Origin: Geosiphon pyriformis
Lineage: Eukaryota; Glomeromycota; Glomeromycetes; Archaeosporales; Geosiphonaceae
Assembly (NCBI GenBank): GCA_016748015.1
Contig: JAAOMT010000098.1
Span: 127,368-191,367, forward strand
Reading direction: 5' to 3'
DNA: 64,000 bases
Every line of letters starts with the position of its first letter. Within the stretch, counting starts at the first letter, position 1. The position numbers and the translations under genes are program-made. Below, one piece after another: positions 10,609 through 20,039 of the stretch. Under the pieces are notes generated by a model. That model did no database searches, had not been told where the DNA came from, and was given only the letters and a program-made list of their open reading frames with translations.

Positions 10609-13493
10609 AAAATTTTTTCAGCATGTAGCACTTTTAATGTTTTTTGTGGGAACAATTTTTTGGTTTTGAAGGGCATAATAATTCAGTCTTTCATTTTTGC
10701 AATTGGTTCGGTTATTGAAGATGCTTTAGAAAAAGACCAGAAGCTTTAACTAGTTTTGCAAGACATGTGGAAAGCATACAATTCAGTCAGCTGGAAGCAT
10801 CTTGAGAAGAGTTTGGTCAGAATTAAGATGTGCAACAAATTTATTCAATTTTTCAGTAGTATTTATAAGGATTGTACCAACAGAGTTATGACGGATTTTG
10901 GTTTGATAAGTGGTTATTATATGCATAATAGTTTGGACCAAGGAAAAGTTTTTTTCCCCCTTCTGTAGCACATATTTTATAATTCTCTGTTGTGTAAAGT
11001 CAAGCATCAGAAAAGTATGTGTAGGTATAGGCTGAATTTTCATTTTGTTTTCAAAAGTGGTTGTACTGAATCTCAGGCTGGGCTTTTTTCTTTTTTTGCT
11101 GCTGGTGTCTTCATTAATAATACAATTTGGATTGATAGCAGTCAGAATGCTACTCAACATATTCTTAATATTGCTAATAAATTTTTTCAGATTAATAATA
11201 TTTCAATCAATAATAACAAGACAGTGGCCATTTTCATTAATAGCAGAATCAGTATTTCTTCTCTTTCTATCAGTAACTCACTTATTTCTATTGCTAAAAA
11301 AGATGAATCTCATTAATATCTGGGTATTTTTTTTTTAACTGAAAGTCTTTTGAAGCCTAGTTTAACTAAGATATATTTAGACATTCACTTTTTTACCAAT
11401 TTGGTTCTGAGAAAGGTGGTCTTGAATAAGCAGTTTTTGTATTTGATGTCAACAATTCTTTATTTTATAGTCAGTTATAAAATGCAGTTTAGTTTTGTTC
11501 CTGTTGGCATGTGCAACAAATAAGATGCTTTGATTCATAAAGGCTTAAAGCTTAAGTCTAGTCTGTTTTTTGATTTTTCTAGTGATACAATTTACCACCC
11601 CTCCTTTTATGGCTTAAAATCCTTTGTGCAAATTCAGTCTAAAAGTAAGATTGCTTCTCTTATTAGCTTTGTAAACTCTGGTGGGATTTTGGGCCAATTG
11701 TTTTCTTACAGGTCTTATAACTTGCAAGTTTTTTGTTGGCATCCTGTCTATTCTTTGAATTCTTCTGTTTATGTTTGTGTTAGTGCTTCTAATAATTTTT
11801 TGGCAGGCATGATTCATATTTTTTTTGATTATAATCTGTCTCTTAGTGGTTCTTTGGCCAATTTTTTTCATATTTGTGGTGGAGTTCTTATATCTGTTGT
11901 TCTTGACAAGTCAAAATTTTTCAAGTTTTTTCCTTCTTTTTGACAATATGGTGTTGCATTTGTGGATCAGCTTCATGATTGTCATGATGTTGTCTTTGAT
12001 TGGTACATATTTAAATAGTGGAAAAGGCTAGATTTTTATGGCCCTGTTCCTGAATGGTTCAAGTTTTCTGCAGCATTTCTCAATAATATGACTTTTTCTT
12101 CAACTCCTTCTTCAGTTTTAAATAGTGTTGGTCCTTTGAACATTCTTGGCTTAAGCAGTTTTGTGTTTGTATGTGATTATCTGTTTCAGATTGGTACTAG
12201 TAGTTTATTTGTATATATGGATAGGTCTTTGAAGAATTTAAGCACAGTTGGCTATAGAGTTAACACTACTGTTTTTTTGAAGACATTGATTCGAGTTTGG
12301 GCATTGGTATTTTAGGTTTGATGTTATCTACTTTGGCTAAAATGCAAGCTATTGTATTGGTCCTGAAGTGTGTTCCTCTGTTTAGTTTTGTGCATTTGTT
12401 TTCAGATAGTCAATCTGTTTTAAATGTTTACAAGTCAGAATTGGATCTGGTTTGTTCTGATTTTTATAATTGGTGTTGGATTGAGTGTTGACATATTGTT
12501 GGTGTTATTCGCAGTAAAAATTTGAATGTTAGTTGGTACAAAATGAAAGATTACTCTGGCATTTTAAGAAATGAATGTGCTGATGTGATCACTAGTAATG
12601 CTTCTCTGTCTGATTGGTTTCTCCCTCCTTGCTTGAGTAAACACTTTTTGGTAGCTGATGGTGGTTTTGTTTTTGGCAATTTTAGACATTTTGTTTATGA
12701 CATTTATCATTCTATTTGTTGCACACATTGAAAGGTTGATTCTGGCTTGAAGTTTTTGGCTTGTGATTTGCTTTCTGAAGTTGATTGGCTCTACTTTTTG
12801 TTAATATAGCATTCTGATTTGTATATAGCTGCTGGTTTTATCAGCAGGCTCTTGGCTAATGTACACACTTATTTTATGAAAGCTTTGTATTATTGGTTGT
12901 CTGTGGCTGTTCGTAAATGTTTTTATTATAAATGTTATTTCAGTGTGTTGTGCTTATACTGTGGTGAGATAAAAATATCAAATCATGTGTTTTCTTATAA
13001 GATTGACAAGTTTGCTTGGTGTCAGTTATTGGAATCCCATGTGAATTCTTAGAGGTCACTTTCTGGTTTTTTCCATTTTTTTTCAAGTGTGCTCTAGTTA
13101 TTGTTGTTCTGTGTTTCTGATTTCTTTGTATCAATGGCTCTTTTTAAGAATTTTGTTTTTGATGATTGGTTTTATGAGACTGTTTCCATCTTTTGTGATC
13201 CCAAAATTGCTTGTCTGAAGATTGTTAAATTTGTGCACTCCTTTAGTTTTGCTTTTAAGGATAGTATTTGGTTAGTTCATACTAAATATTATGTCTATAT
13301 AAAAAAAAATAGCTTGATTCTTTTTGATAACTTAGCTTTCATATTAGTTTCTGGTTTAGCTTTGGGATTTTCTGCTGGTGTAGTCAAAATGCTTGGCATA
13401 GCTAAGGTTTTTGGCATACATTTTGGCTTTTGCAAATCTTGTTTGTTTTTTTTTGGAGTAGGTAATTTGGTTTTGGTTTATATAGCTGCATAA

Positions 13494-13625
13494 TATTGTT
13501 CTGATCAGTTCGAATGACTGGTTATGTATAGAAAAAACATAATTCACACCTAATATAGATTATTTTTTTGATGTATAGAACTAGACAGTGTTTGGATTTT
13601 ACTCATTAAGCAAATTAAAAAAAAA
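13494..13625 (+). other. LINE 3' UTR and A-tail, copy 1
   Basis: About 120 bp after the ORF2 stop is conserved with copies 2-6 (GAATGACTGGTTATGTATAG, then TTTGGATTTTACTCATTAAG), ending in an A-run. It is the likely recognition tail for target-primed reverse transcription. Confidence 0.75.
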
Positions 13626-14559
13626 TTTACTATTTAAAAAATTCAAATACTTTGGGCTTTCAACTTTTTAACACTTATTTTTAAAAACTTAACTATAATT
13701 TTGAAAAGTTATATAAAACAATATTTATTTAAAAAAAAATTTCTTAAATTAAATTAGTCTTTGAACTTGCTTATTAAAAAAACACAAAAACAATATCTAA
13801 TGTATCAAAACTGGTTACCAAAAATGTATAAATATTAAAAGCAAGTTAACAAAATAATATTTACTATTATACTATTTTATATTTTTAATTTAATTTTAAA
13901 CTTCAAAATAATCTTTAAATTATTTTTTTAAAAATAAAAAATCTTATTAATTTTTACAGTATTACTCATAAAAATATAGAAATCATATTAGTATATAAAT
14001 TAGCCAATCAGAAGTAAATATAGTAAAATATGGAATTCCAGAATTTTTCTTAGAGAAATTACAAGATTTTTATATGAGAAATTACAGAATTCCAGAATTT
14101 TAAGATTCTTCTTAAGAAATTGCAGAATTTCAGGAATTTTAGAATTTCTGATGTGAAAAATTGAGAAATTAAGAAATTTCAAATATGTATATATAGCAAT
14201 AGCATTAAAAGCAGAAAAAACAGACTTTTTAGTTTGGACTTTTTTTCCTATCTATTCACTAATCACTTCAAGAATAGTTTATATTTGCTAAAGTAAAATC
14301 ATCAAATTATTAATAAAATACTTATTTATATCCAATTCATATTGTTACTATTTGATTAAAAAATATTCATCAAACTTTAATTATCAATATTTTATGTTGA
14401 TAGCTGCTGATACTTAACCACACTAGAACAATAACTTTTGATTATGACTATTAATGAAATACTAACTTAATTGCTTTGGCTTAAATTCTTCATTTTTTTT
14501 ATTTTTTTTTTTCTTTTATTTGTTTTTTGTTGTTTACTTATTGATTAAAAAATCAATGC
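13626..14559. other. AT-rich DNA with an imperfect GAAATTACAGAATTCC repeat
   Basis: No gene. Positions about 14,030-14,180 carry four to five imperfect direct repeats of a 25-35-bp unit built on AGAAATTACAGAATTCCAGA. The short open frame across it is low-complexity Phe/Leu/Lys and is not taken as coding. Confidence 0.5.
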
Positions 14560-15790
14560 ATAAAATTATTAACATCAAAGAGACTGGTAAAAAACCTGTG
14601 AAACAAGAGTAGAACATTTACAGAATTGAGGATAGCTTACCAGAAAGATTACCAGCTATTATGCTGAAAAAAAATTTGACAGAATTGCAATTCTGAAAGA
14701 CTACTAAAAACAATTATTGAATTTTTGTCTATTATACAAAGGACTCAACCAAAATCTTCAGATCAACCAAAATTTTCAGAACAACTAAAACTTTCAGATC
14801 AACCAAAATCTTCAGATATTATCAATACCATTAAGCTATTGAGCACCAAGTTATGAGTTTGTTATTTGTTTCCAGACCTTAAATAATTATCTATAACAAC
14901 AGCTTATTTGAATTTACTTAACAAAAAAAAAATATTAGTAAAAGTTTACTTAAAAATAATTACTAAAATAAAACTAAATAGTTAAAAAACTAAGAAAACT
15001 TAGAAAAAAGCTTAGAAAAGAAAACTAAAAACATAATTATTTCATATTATATTGTCAAAATTCCTGATTTCTCAATAAAAAATAATAAAGTTAGAAAAAT
15101 AATTGGATAAAATAACAAAGACCATTAAAGTTAATAGATAAAATATAACCAAATTTTTTAAAACTATTTTTTACTTTTTAAAAAAAACAACAAATGTTTT
15201 TAATAATTATAATACTTTTAAAACAGCTTTTATTAAATATTTTACAAGTGTAAATACTTTTATTATTCTTAAAAATTGTTTTAGAAATATTAGACAATAA
15301 TCTAATAAATCTGTTATTACTTATTTAAAAAGATTTAATAAATTTCTTAGAAGAATCAAACAACTAAAAACAGAAAATTATTATTCAAATTTACAAATTT
15401 TTGATCAATTTATCTTCTAATTAAAAAAAATAGATTTTATTTACTTAATATTTTAGCCAAAATTATTCAAGCTGCCAAAAATTATAAAATGATAATTGAA
15501 AAAGCAATTTACTCCAAATTTATAAACATAACTATTGAAAAATCTAGTATAACAACAGAAATAAAATTTAAAAACTTAAAAAAGAAAATTAATGCAAAAT
15601 TAAGATTAAAATCAAAGCAAAAATCAGTTTTAACCACACCAAAATTAATTTAAAACAAAAAACACTGGGCCAAAAATTGTAAAATCAAAACAATAAAATT
15701 AGCAACAAAACAATCAATCTTATCAAATAAATTTCCTAATTTACAGCATTATTTATTTTTATTAAAACCTAGATATTTTCAACCAAATTA
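14560..15790 (+). pseudogene. Retroelement gag-like relic with zinc-knuckle trace
   Basis: Fragments read like an LTR-retrotransposon capsid gene: GKKPVKQE and IEDSLPERLPAIM (14,580-14,680), then a QPKSSD repeat. Next, in two frames, come RFNKFLRRIKQLKTENYY (about 15,330-15,390), IFDQFI, KFINITIEKSSITTEI and HWAKNCKIK (about 15,665-15,690). The last fits the second half of a CCHC knuckle (H-x4-C with W). Stops and frame changes are dense, and no protease or reverse transcriptase follows before the GC island at 16,009. Family assignment is by pattern only. Confidence 0.45.
14750..14816 (+). repeat. 18-bp tandem repeat (QPKSSD-type)
   Basis: Four imperfect units of CAACCAAAATCTTCAGAT follow one another and encode QPKSSD, QPKFSE, QLKLSD, QPKSSD. 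They lie within the gag-like relic. Confidence 0.75.
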
Positions 15791-16008
15791 TTATTAAATA
15801 TTAGTTTGAAATTATCAGCAAAATTCAGCTCTATATTATGTACTCAATATATTAGTAATTTATAATAGCAAAGACCAAATTAGTAAAATCAGTTTTTACT
15901 TCAGAATTAATTTCAATTATATATTTAGGAAATTATAACCATAATTAATTAGTCTAAGAAATAATAGACAACAAGGCTATAAGCAACCCCAGTTCATATG
16001 CAGTCCTT

Positions 16009-16333
16009 ATTGACCATTTATTTTACAGGGACAAGCACAGGGGGAACAAGTTCAGTTATTTAGGACCTCAATTTCACGTTTCCCTGGTTATGAAGGTAAC
16101 TTTTCTTGAATGATAATTGTATTCTGTACTGGTCCACTTTACATAGCTCTTTTACGTCAATAGCAATTGAGAAGTATCTGGATGGGCACGCACCAGAAAA
16201 GTGGTTATACAAACACTTTTTACAACTCTATCATGATATTATCCTCGTCAAGCCGCCATTCAACGATGTTTGGAGTTCACTAGATGGGGCTTGGCGCAGA
16301 AGATTTCGCGAGGTAATCAAGTCACGCAATGGG
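16009..16333 (+). repeat. Left arm of a ~325-bp inverted repeat
   Basis: This arm matches the reverse complement of 18,278-18,598 with scattered substitutions and short indels, from TTGACCATTTATTTTACAGG to TCACGCAATGG. The arms enclose about 1.94 kb. They may be long terminal inverted repeats of a DNA element or an inverted duplication of an exon. No clear target-site duplication is seen. Confidence 0.85.
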
Positions 16334-16348
16334 AAGGAGAATCACTAG
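16029..16348 (+). CDS. Two-exon fragment of an unrecognised protein (left arm)
   Basis: Exon 16,029-16,095 follows a TTTTACAG acceptor. Intron 16,096-16,163 has GTAAC and CAATAG ends. Exon 16,164-16,348 continues in frame across the join (RFPGYE then AIEKYLDGHAPEKWLYKH) to a TAG. The product is basic and Trp-rich near its end (WSSLDGAWRRRFREVIKSRNG). The frame is intact here, but the copy in the right arm has a stop and lost residues. I do not recognise the family. Upstream exons are not identifiable because the sequence to the left is the AT-rich gag relic, so this may be an exon captured by a mobile element. Confidence 0.4.
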
Positions 16349-16475
16349 CCTCATCGTCGCTTCCATTCTCAACATTATCTTCGTCTGCATATCGAGTAAT
16401 CCCGTCTTTGTCGTCTTTATTGGATTCGAAATGACCACCGTCGGATTCTTTTCTTTTACGCTTTCCTGCGGATAC
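16317..16475 (-). CDS. C-terminal exon, basic NLS-like then acidic tail, unknown protein
   Basis: Read on the minus strand after a CTGTAAACAG acceptor, an open 53-codon exon begins VSAGKRKRKESDGG. It continues with an Asp/Glu/Asn-rich stretch (DDKDGITRYADEDNVENGSD) and ends SHCVT before a TGA that lies just inside the left arm. KRKRK looks like a nuclear localisation signal; the acidic tail is typical of nuclear or chromatin-associated proteins, but this is inference. It has no transition-type decay, unlike neighbouring LINEs. Confidence 0.45.
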   Translation of the reverse strand, partial: VSAGKRKRKESDGGHFESNKDDKDGITRYADEDNVENGSDDEASDSPSHCVT

Positions 16476-16568
16476 CTGTTTACAGTTAAGTGTTTAGTAG
16501 GGGCCTCAGTAATTATATATTCTTAGATTTGAATAACAATGAAGAAGACCTGCCTTTCCCTCTTTTTT

Positions 16569-17165
16569 CTAGTCTTCCAAATCGTCAACTTCACTTTCAT
16601 CCTCTTCATATTCATTTTCGACTTCAGGTGAGTCGAAAGTCTCACACTATTAAATCTTAAACAGTAGTATGATAATAATTGGTGTAAATATTGCCAGTTA
16701 CTCTGAATATTGAATAAAAACGTGGGAAGAAGATATTAAATATCTTACGATTTGCTCTGCAGGATGCCTGGCTTCACGCCGCTTTGAGCTCAGTTTGATC
16801 TCGTTATCTTCTTCAATGGCGATCTATGCAAAAAAAGAATGGCGGATATAAACTTATAAGAACAGCCACGGATTGCAGATTCTCTCTTGCCATGTTCGGT
16901 ACTGATCTGATTGTTGTATAATTATCCTTTTACAAATATTTTTCCTGTTGACTTGGACTGATACTCCGAGGGTTCGCACCACTTCTTTGTTTATAATTAC
17001 CTCCGTTTACATCTGTAACTTGATAATACTAGCGATTGGCAATGCTTCGAGTAATGAGTCCTAGCCGTCGAATTTGTATTCGATTCACACCCACTTCTTC
17101 AAATTTGAGAATCAGATCGTTCCAGTAAGCACGACTGCTCTCAATCTTGTTGGTGGCAGAATTAG
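16569..17165 (-). pseudogene. Pieces of an unknown spliced gene (acidic segment and NKIESSRAYWNDL segment)
   Basis: Minus-strand coding-looking pieces, right to left: SATNKIESSRAYWNDLILKF and EEVGVNRIQIRRLGLITRSIA (about 17,030-17,160), then a stop. Next come YYQVTDVNGGNY in the same frame, another stop, IAIEEDNEIKLSSKRREA (about 16,760-16,820) ahead of a GTAAGA donor, and VENEYEEDESEVDDLED ending in TAG at 16,569. Exon joins cannot be fixed from the sequence alone. The pieces probably belong with the exon at 16,317-16,475. Confidence 0.35.
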
Positions 17166-17319
17166 TAAAACCATATAATCAGCATCCCATCATTAAACAT
17201 GAGCGACGCAACCAATGATGAGTAAGTAGAAACTTAATGCTCCCAACCAAGTAGATACGTGATTGGGAGTTTCACTATTGGTCATTCGCAACAACGATAA
17301 CCTAAGTAGAAACTTAACT
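17128..17319 (+). repeat. Direct repeat, copy a (with one hairpin)
   Basis: AGCACGACTGCTCTCAATCT through CCTAAGTAGAAACTTAACTT matches 17,829-18,020. It contains the hairpin CTCCCAACCA/TGATTGGGAG at 17,240-17,269. Confidence 0.85.
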
Positions 17320-17345
17320 TAGCAAGGGGATAATGTATTTACCTT

Positions 17346-17875
17346 TCATGAACACAAGAGGCGAGTGCAACGATGTCCGCGTGTTGAGAGTTTTTGCATC
17401 TTCTCATTAGTGATAGATAGACCACCTCCAGATTCCACGTCCAATTTATCCATTCGAACCATCTCAATCTCCACATTGTCCTCTAGCAATTCTTTTAAAT
17501 TCATTTGATCTATTTACACGCTCTTAATTGAGGACAGATTCTGAAGTATTCCGAGAGTTCCAATAAATGGAAATTCTTGAAATTGAGCCAATATTTCGCT
17601 AGAAGGTAAACTCTGTAGCAAGATAAAATTTGATCAGGTCCGTCATTGAAGGAGTGGTTGACATTTCAAATATATACCTTGACCATATTCAGCACTACGT
17701 CCGTTGCCTCGTCTATGGCACTTCGTCGTGAGATGAGCTTTGAAGGTGCAAGCATCTTCAGTGTCTCCTCCGTTACGAACTCCTTTGCCCTTTTGTTAGC
17801 AGGACCGAGTCGGTTGGTCATAGGACGAAGCACGACTGCTCTCAATCTTGTTGGTAGCAGAATTAATAAAGCCAT
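17346..17875 (-). CDS. Two-exon fragment of an unknown protein
   Basis: The upstream exon (17,678-17,875) reads RPMTNRLGPANKRAKEFVTE to DEATDVVLNMVK. A 65-bp intron (17,613-17,677, GTATAT..CTACAG) joins in phase to SLPSSEILAQFQEFPF and GILQNLSSIKSV. One in-frame TAA at about 17,514 precedes MNLKELLEDNVEIEMVRMDK and the end at 17,346. A one-base shift near the end would give HADIVALASCVHE and a GTAAAT donor, suggesting one indel. The first ~50 bases duplicate the start of the NKIESSRA segment at 17,128. Composition looks coding; I do not recognise the family. Confidence 0.4.
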
Positions 17876-18200
17876 ATAATCAGCATCCCACCATTAAACA
17901 TGAGCAACGCAACCAATGATGAGTAAGTAGAAACTTAATGCTCCCAACCAAGTAATACATGATTGGGAGTTTCATGATTAGTCACTCGCAACAACGATAA
18001 CCTAAGTAGAAACTTAATGCTCCCAACCAAGTAATACGTGATTGGGAGTTGTCGTCGTTGCCGCTAAAATCCTAAGAATAAGCGACGCAACCAATGATGA
18101 GTAAGTAGATACGTGATTGGGAGTTTCACTATTGATCACTCGCAACAACGATAACCTAACTTAATGCTCCCAACCAAATAGATACGTGATTGGGAGTTGT
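17829..18200 (+). repeat. Direct repeat, copy b, extended by a hairpin cluster
   Basis: Copy b of the 17,128 repeat is followed by reiterations of a ~70-90-bp piece. Complete hairpins with a 10-bp stem (one mismatch) and ~10-nt loop lie at 17,941-17,969, 18,020-18,048 and 18,167-18,196. A half copy with only the right stem arm ends at 18,123. The stem arms CTCCCAACCA and TGATTGGGAG resemble MITE termini. Confidence 0.8.
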
Positions 18201-18277
18201 CATCATTGCCGCTAAAACCCTAAACTTTTAAAAACTTATATCTTTTTTTACTTATACCCTTTTTCCAAATTGACGCT

Positions 18278-18598
18278 TCCATTGCGTGACTTAATTGCCC
18301 CGCGAAATCTTTTGCGCCAAGCCCCATCTAGTGAACTCCAAACATTGTTGAACGGCAGCTTGACAAGAATAATGTAAAGTTGTAAGAATTGTTCGTATGA
18401 CCACTTTCTGTTGGGCGACTATCCAGACACTCCGCAATTACTATTAACGTAAAAGAACTGTGTAAAGTCGACCAGTACAGAATACAATTGTCATTCAAGA
18501 AAAGTTACCTTCATAACCAGGAAAACGTGAAATTGATGTCTAAAATAACTGAACTTGTTCCTACTGTGCTTGGCCCTGTAAAATAAATGGTCAATAAT
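18278..18598 (-). repeat. Right arm of the ~325-bp inverted repeat
   Basis: Inverted partner of 16,009-16,333. The exon frame seen in the left arm is broken here: a stop replaces the Gly-Glu codons early in exon 1, and bases are missing in the HAPEKW region. Confidence 0.85.
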
Positions 18599-18900
18599 AG
18601 GAGACGCCGAACGGATCAAGGACTGCGAATGAACTGGGCTTGCTCTTGGCACTGAGACGAGTTGCCTCTGGCCTTCGCTGACTTAAGAAGGAGCCCACCG
18701 GAGGAGTTCCCCATAACTAGCCCAACAAGTTGCCAGATCGCTTAGGTAGTTGCATCGGCGAGTTGCCCGACTCCTTTCCTATCCTCTAGCCGCTTTGAAA
18801 TATCAAAAGCAAAAATAGATTGAAGTTTTCAGGGGTGGCACAATAAAAGCAGATTGTTTTGTAGGAAGAAAAAATTTTCAGCTTACGTCACCAATCGCCA
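18599..18900. other. GC-richer flank, no gene recognised
   Basis: This is the most GC-rich stretch in the window (for example CGAGTTGCCTCTGGCCTTCG). Each of the six frames I read has stops and no motif I know. It ends abruptly where AT-rich DNA begins. Confidence 0.4.
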
Positions 18901-19906
18901 AGCCACAAAATGTGGTTTTTTAAAAACAATATTTAGAATAATAACTTTTTAAAATAACAATATTAGTTTGGTTATAGTAAATAAATATAATAAACATAAT
19001 TAAATAAAAATTAAACAAAATAAGTAATAAGTAAAATTATTAATATTATAAAACAATATCAAGTTAACTATTTAGTTTTATTTTATTATATAATTTATAA
19101 ATTTAGCTTAAATTTTTTATAATTTTGTTTATTATAAAAATATCTATTCTTATTTTTATTATACAAAATTTTTTTTATAATTATGTTAATATTAAAACTG
19201 TTTTAATTGCTATATTTTATATATAATTATATTTTTAAAAAAAAATTTATTTTTATTTTTTTTATTATAAAATTTTTTTGGTAATTACTCTTATATTATA
19301 TATTATATTATATTTTAAATAAGTTTTAAATTAATTTAGAGTTTCTTGTTAAAGTTTTTTTGATTTTTAGAGATTATTGAATCTTTTGGTATTTTGTTTT
19401 AAATTACATAAGCTATATTTATTTTTGCAAATATTAATAATTTTATTAATGTTATAATAAGTATATAGTGTTGTTTTATCTGATTTAAATGACTGATTTA
19501 TGCTTAATTAATTTTATATATTATATTAAATTGTGTTTATTAAAAATAAAAAATAAAAAATAATATTTTTATATTTTAAATTTTGGTTTTATTTAATTTT
19601 TTAATTATTTAACAAGTAAAATTTAATTATTATTTAGGATAAATTAGTTAGTCATATATTAATTATATATAATTAATTATTTAAATTAATTAAAATTATA
19701 TTATATATTTATTTTTATTATAATAATATTATTAAAAAAAATTTATAATATAAAATTTTAAAATATTAAATATATTTTGTAATTAATTAATTAAATAAAA
19801 AAATTATAATTAATACTTAAAAAGTAATTAAATATTTTAATAAAAAATTAATTATTAAAAAATAAAGTAATAATTTTATTTTTAATACAAAATAATTTAA
19901 AAAAAT
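18901..19906. other. AT-rich spacer
   Basis: Almost pure A/T runs with no coding signal. Nothing else seen. Confidence 0.6.
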
Positions 19907-20039
19907 AAGTTTATTCTTTTCTCTTGTCAATCTCCTGACCACGACAAAAGCAAGAAGTTTACCAAAAAAAATAGCTTTTTCTTTTCATTTTCCACTTGTA
20001 GTTTTCACAGTTATTTCTATTTCTACATATCCCTTTATT

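Larger units (their letters stand above)
7747..13493 (+). pseudogene. LINE copy 1 ORF2 (EN-RT-RNase H), degraded and interrupted
   Basis: The frame starts at ATG 7,747, overlapping the ORF1 stop. Endonuclease motifs follow: YNIRGMN, FTETML, GGNFNKN (Asp to Asn in GGDFN) and IDYIFVSSNLV. The rest is displaced by the insertion at 8,471-9,491. Reverse transcriptase runs about 10,290-11,330: GKAAGLSDIS, motif A AYNSV (Asp to Asn), motif C VFINNTIW (expected VDDT) near 11,106-11,130. RNase H starts at about 12,205 with YMDRSL instead of a DGS core; a frame change lies near 12,290. The C-terminal finger CLYC..NHVF is near 12,950. Trp-to-stop changes recur (for example near 7,898, 8,031, 10,350, 10,445). 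Confidence 0.85.
5715..13625 (+). mobile_element. LINE copy 1 (full-length, interrupted)
   Basis: The leader CTCTTGTCAATCCTCTGGCC matches the leader of copy 2 at 19,919. It is followed by ORF1, ORF2, a conserved 3' UTR and an A-run at 13,617-13,625. ORF2 is split by a ~1-kb LTR-like insertion at 8,471-9,491; removing it restores the alignment with copy 2. All frames carry many stops, most replacing Trp or Gln of the sister copies. The copy is intermediate in age: more decayed than copies 2 and 3, less than copies 4 and 7. Confidence 0.88.

Noticed and set aside
10783-11160. Minus-strand open frame opposite the RT of LINE copy 1 (and similar ones opposite copies 2 and 3)
   Set aside because: Shadow frames of the coding strand; the plus-strand frame carries the RT motifs.
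18190-18235. Telomere-like motif near CCCTAAA
   Set aside because: Single occurrence, not an array; internal position with sequence continuing on both sides.
17829-18240. CRISPR-like array (repeated hairpins with spacers)
   Set aside because: Units vary in length and overlap a coding duplication, the host is eukaryotic, and there are no cas genes.
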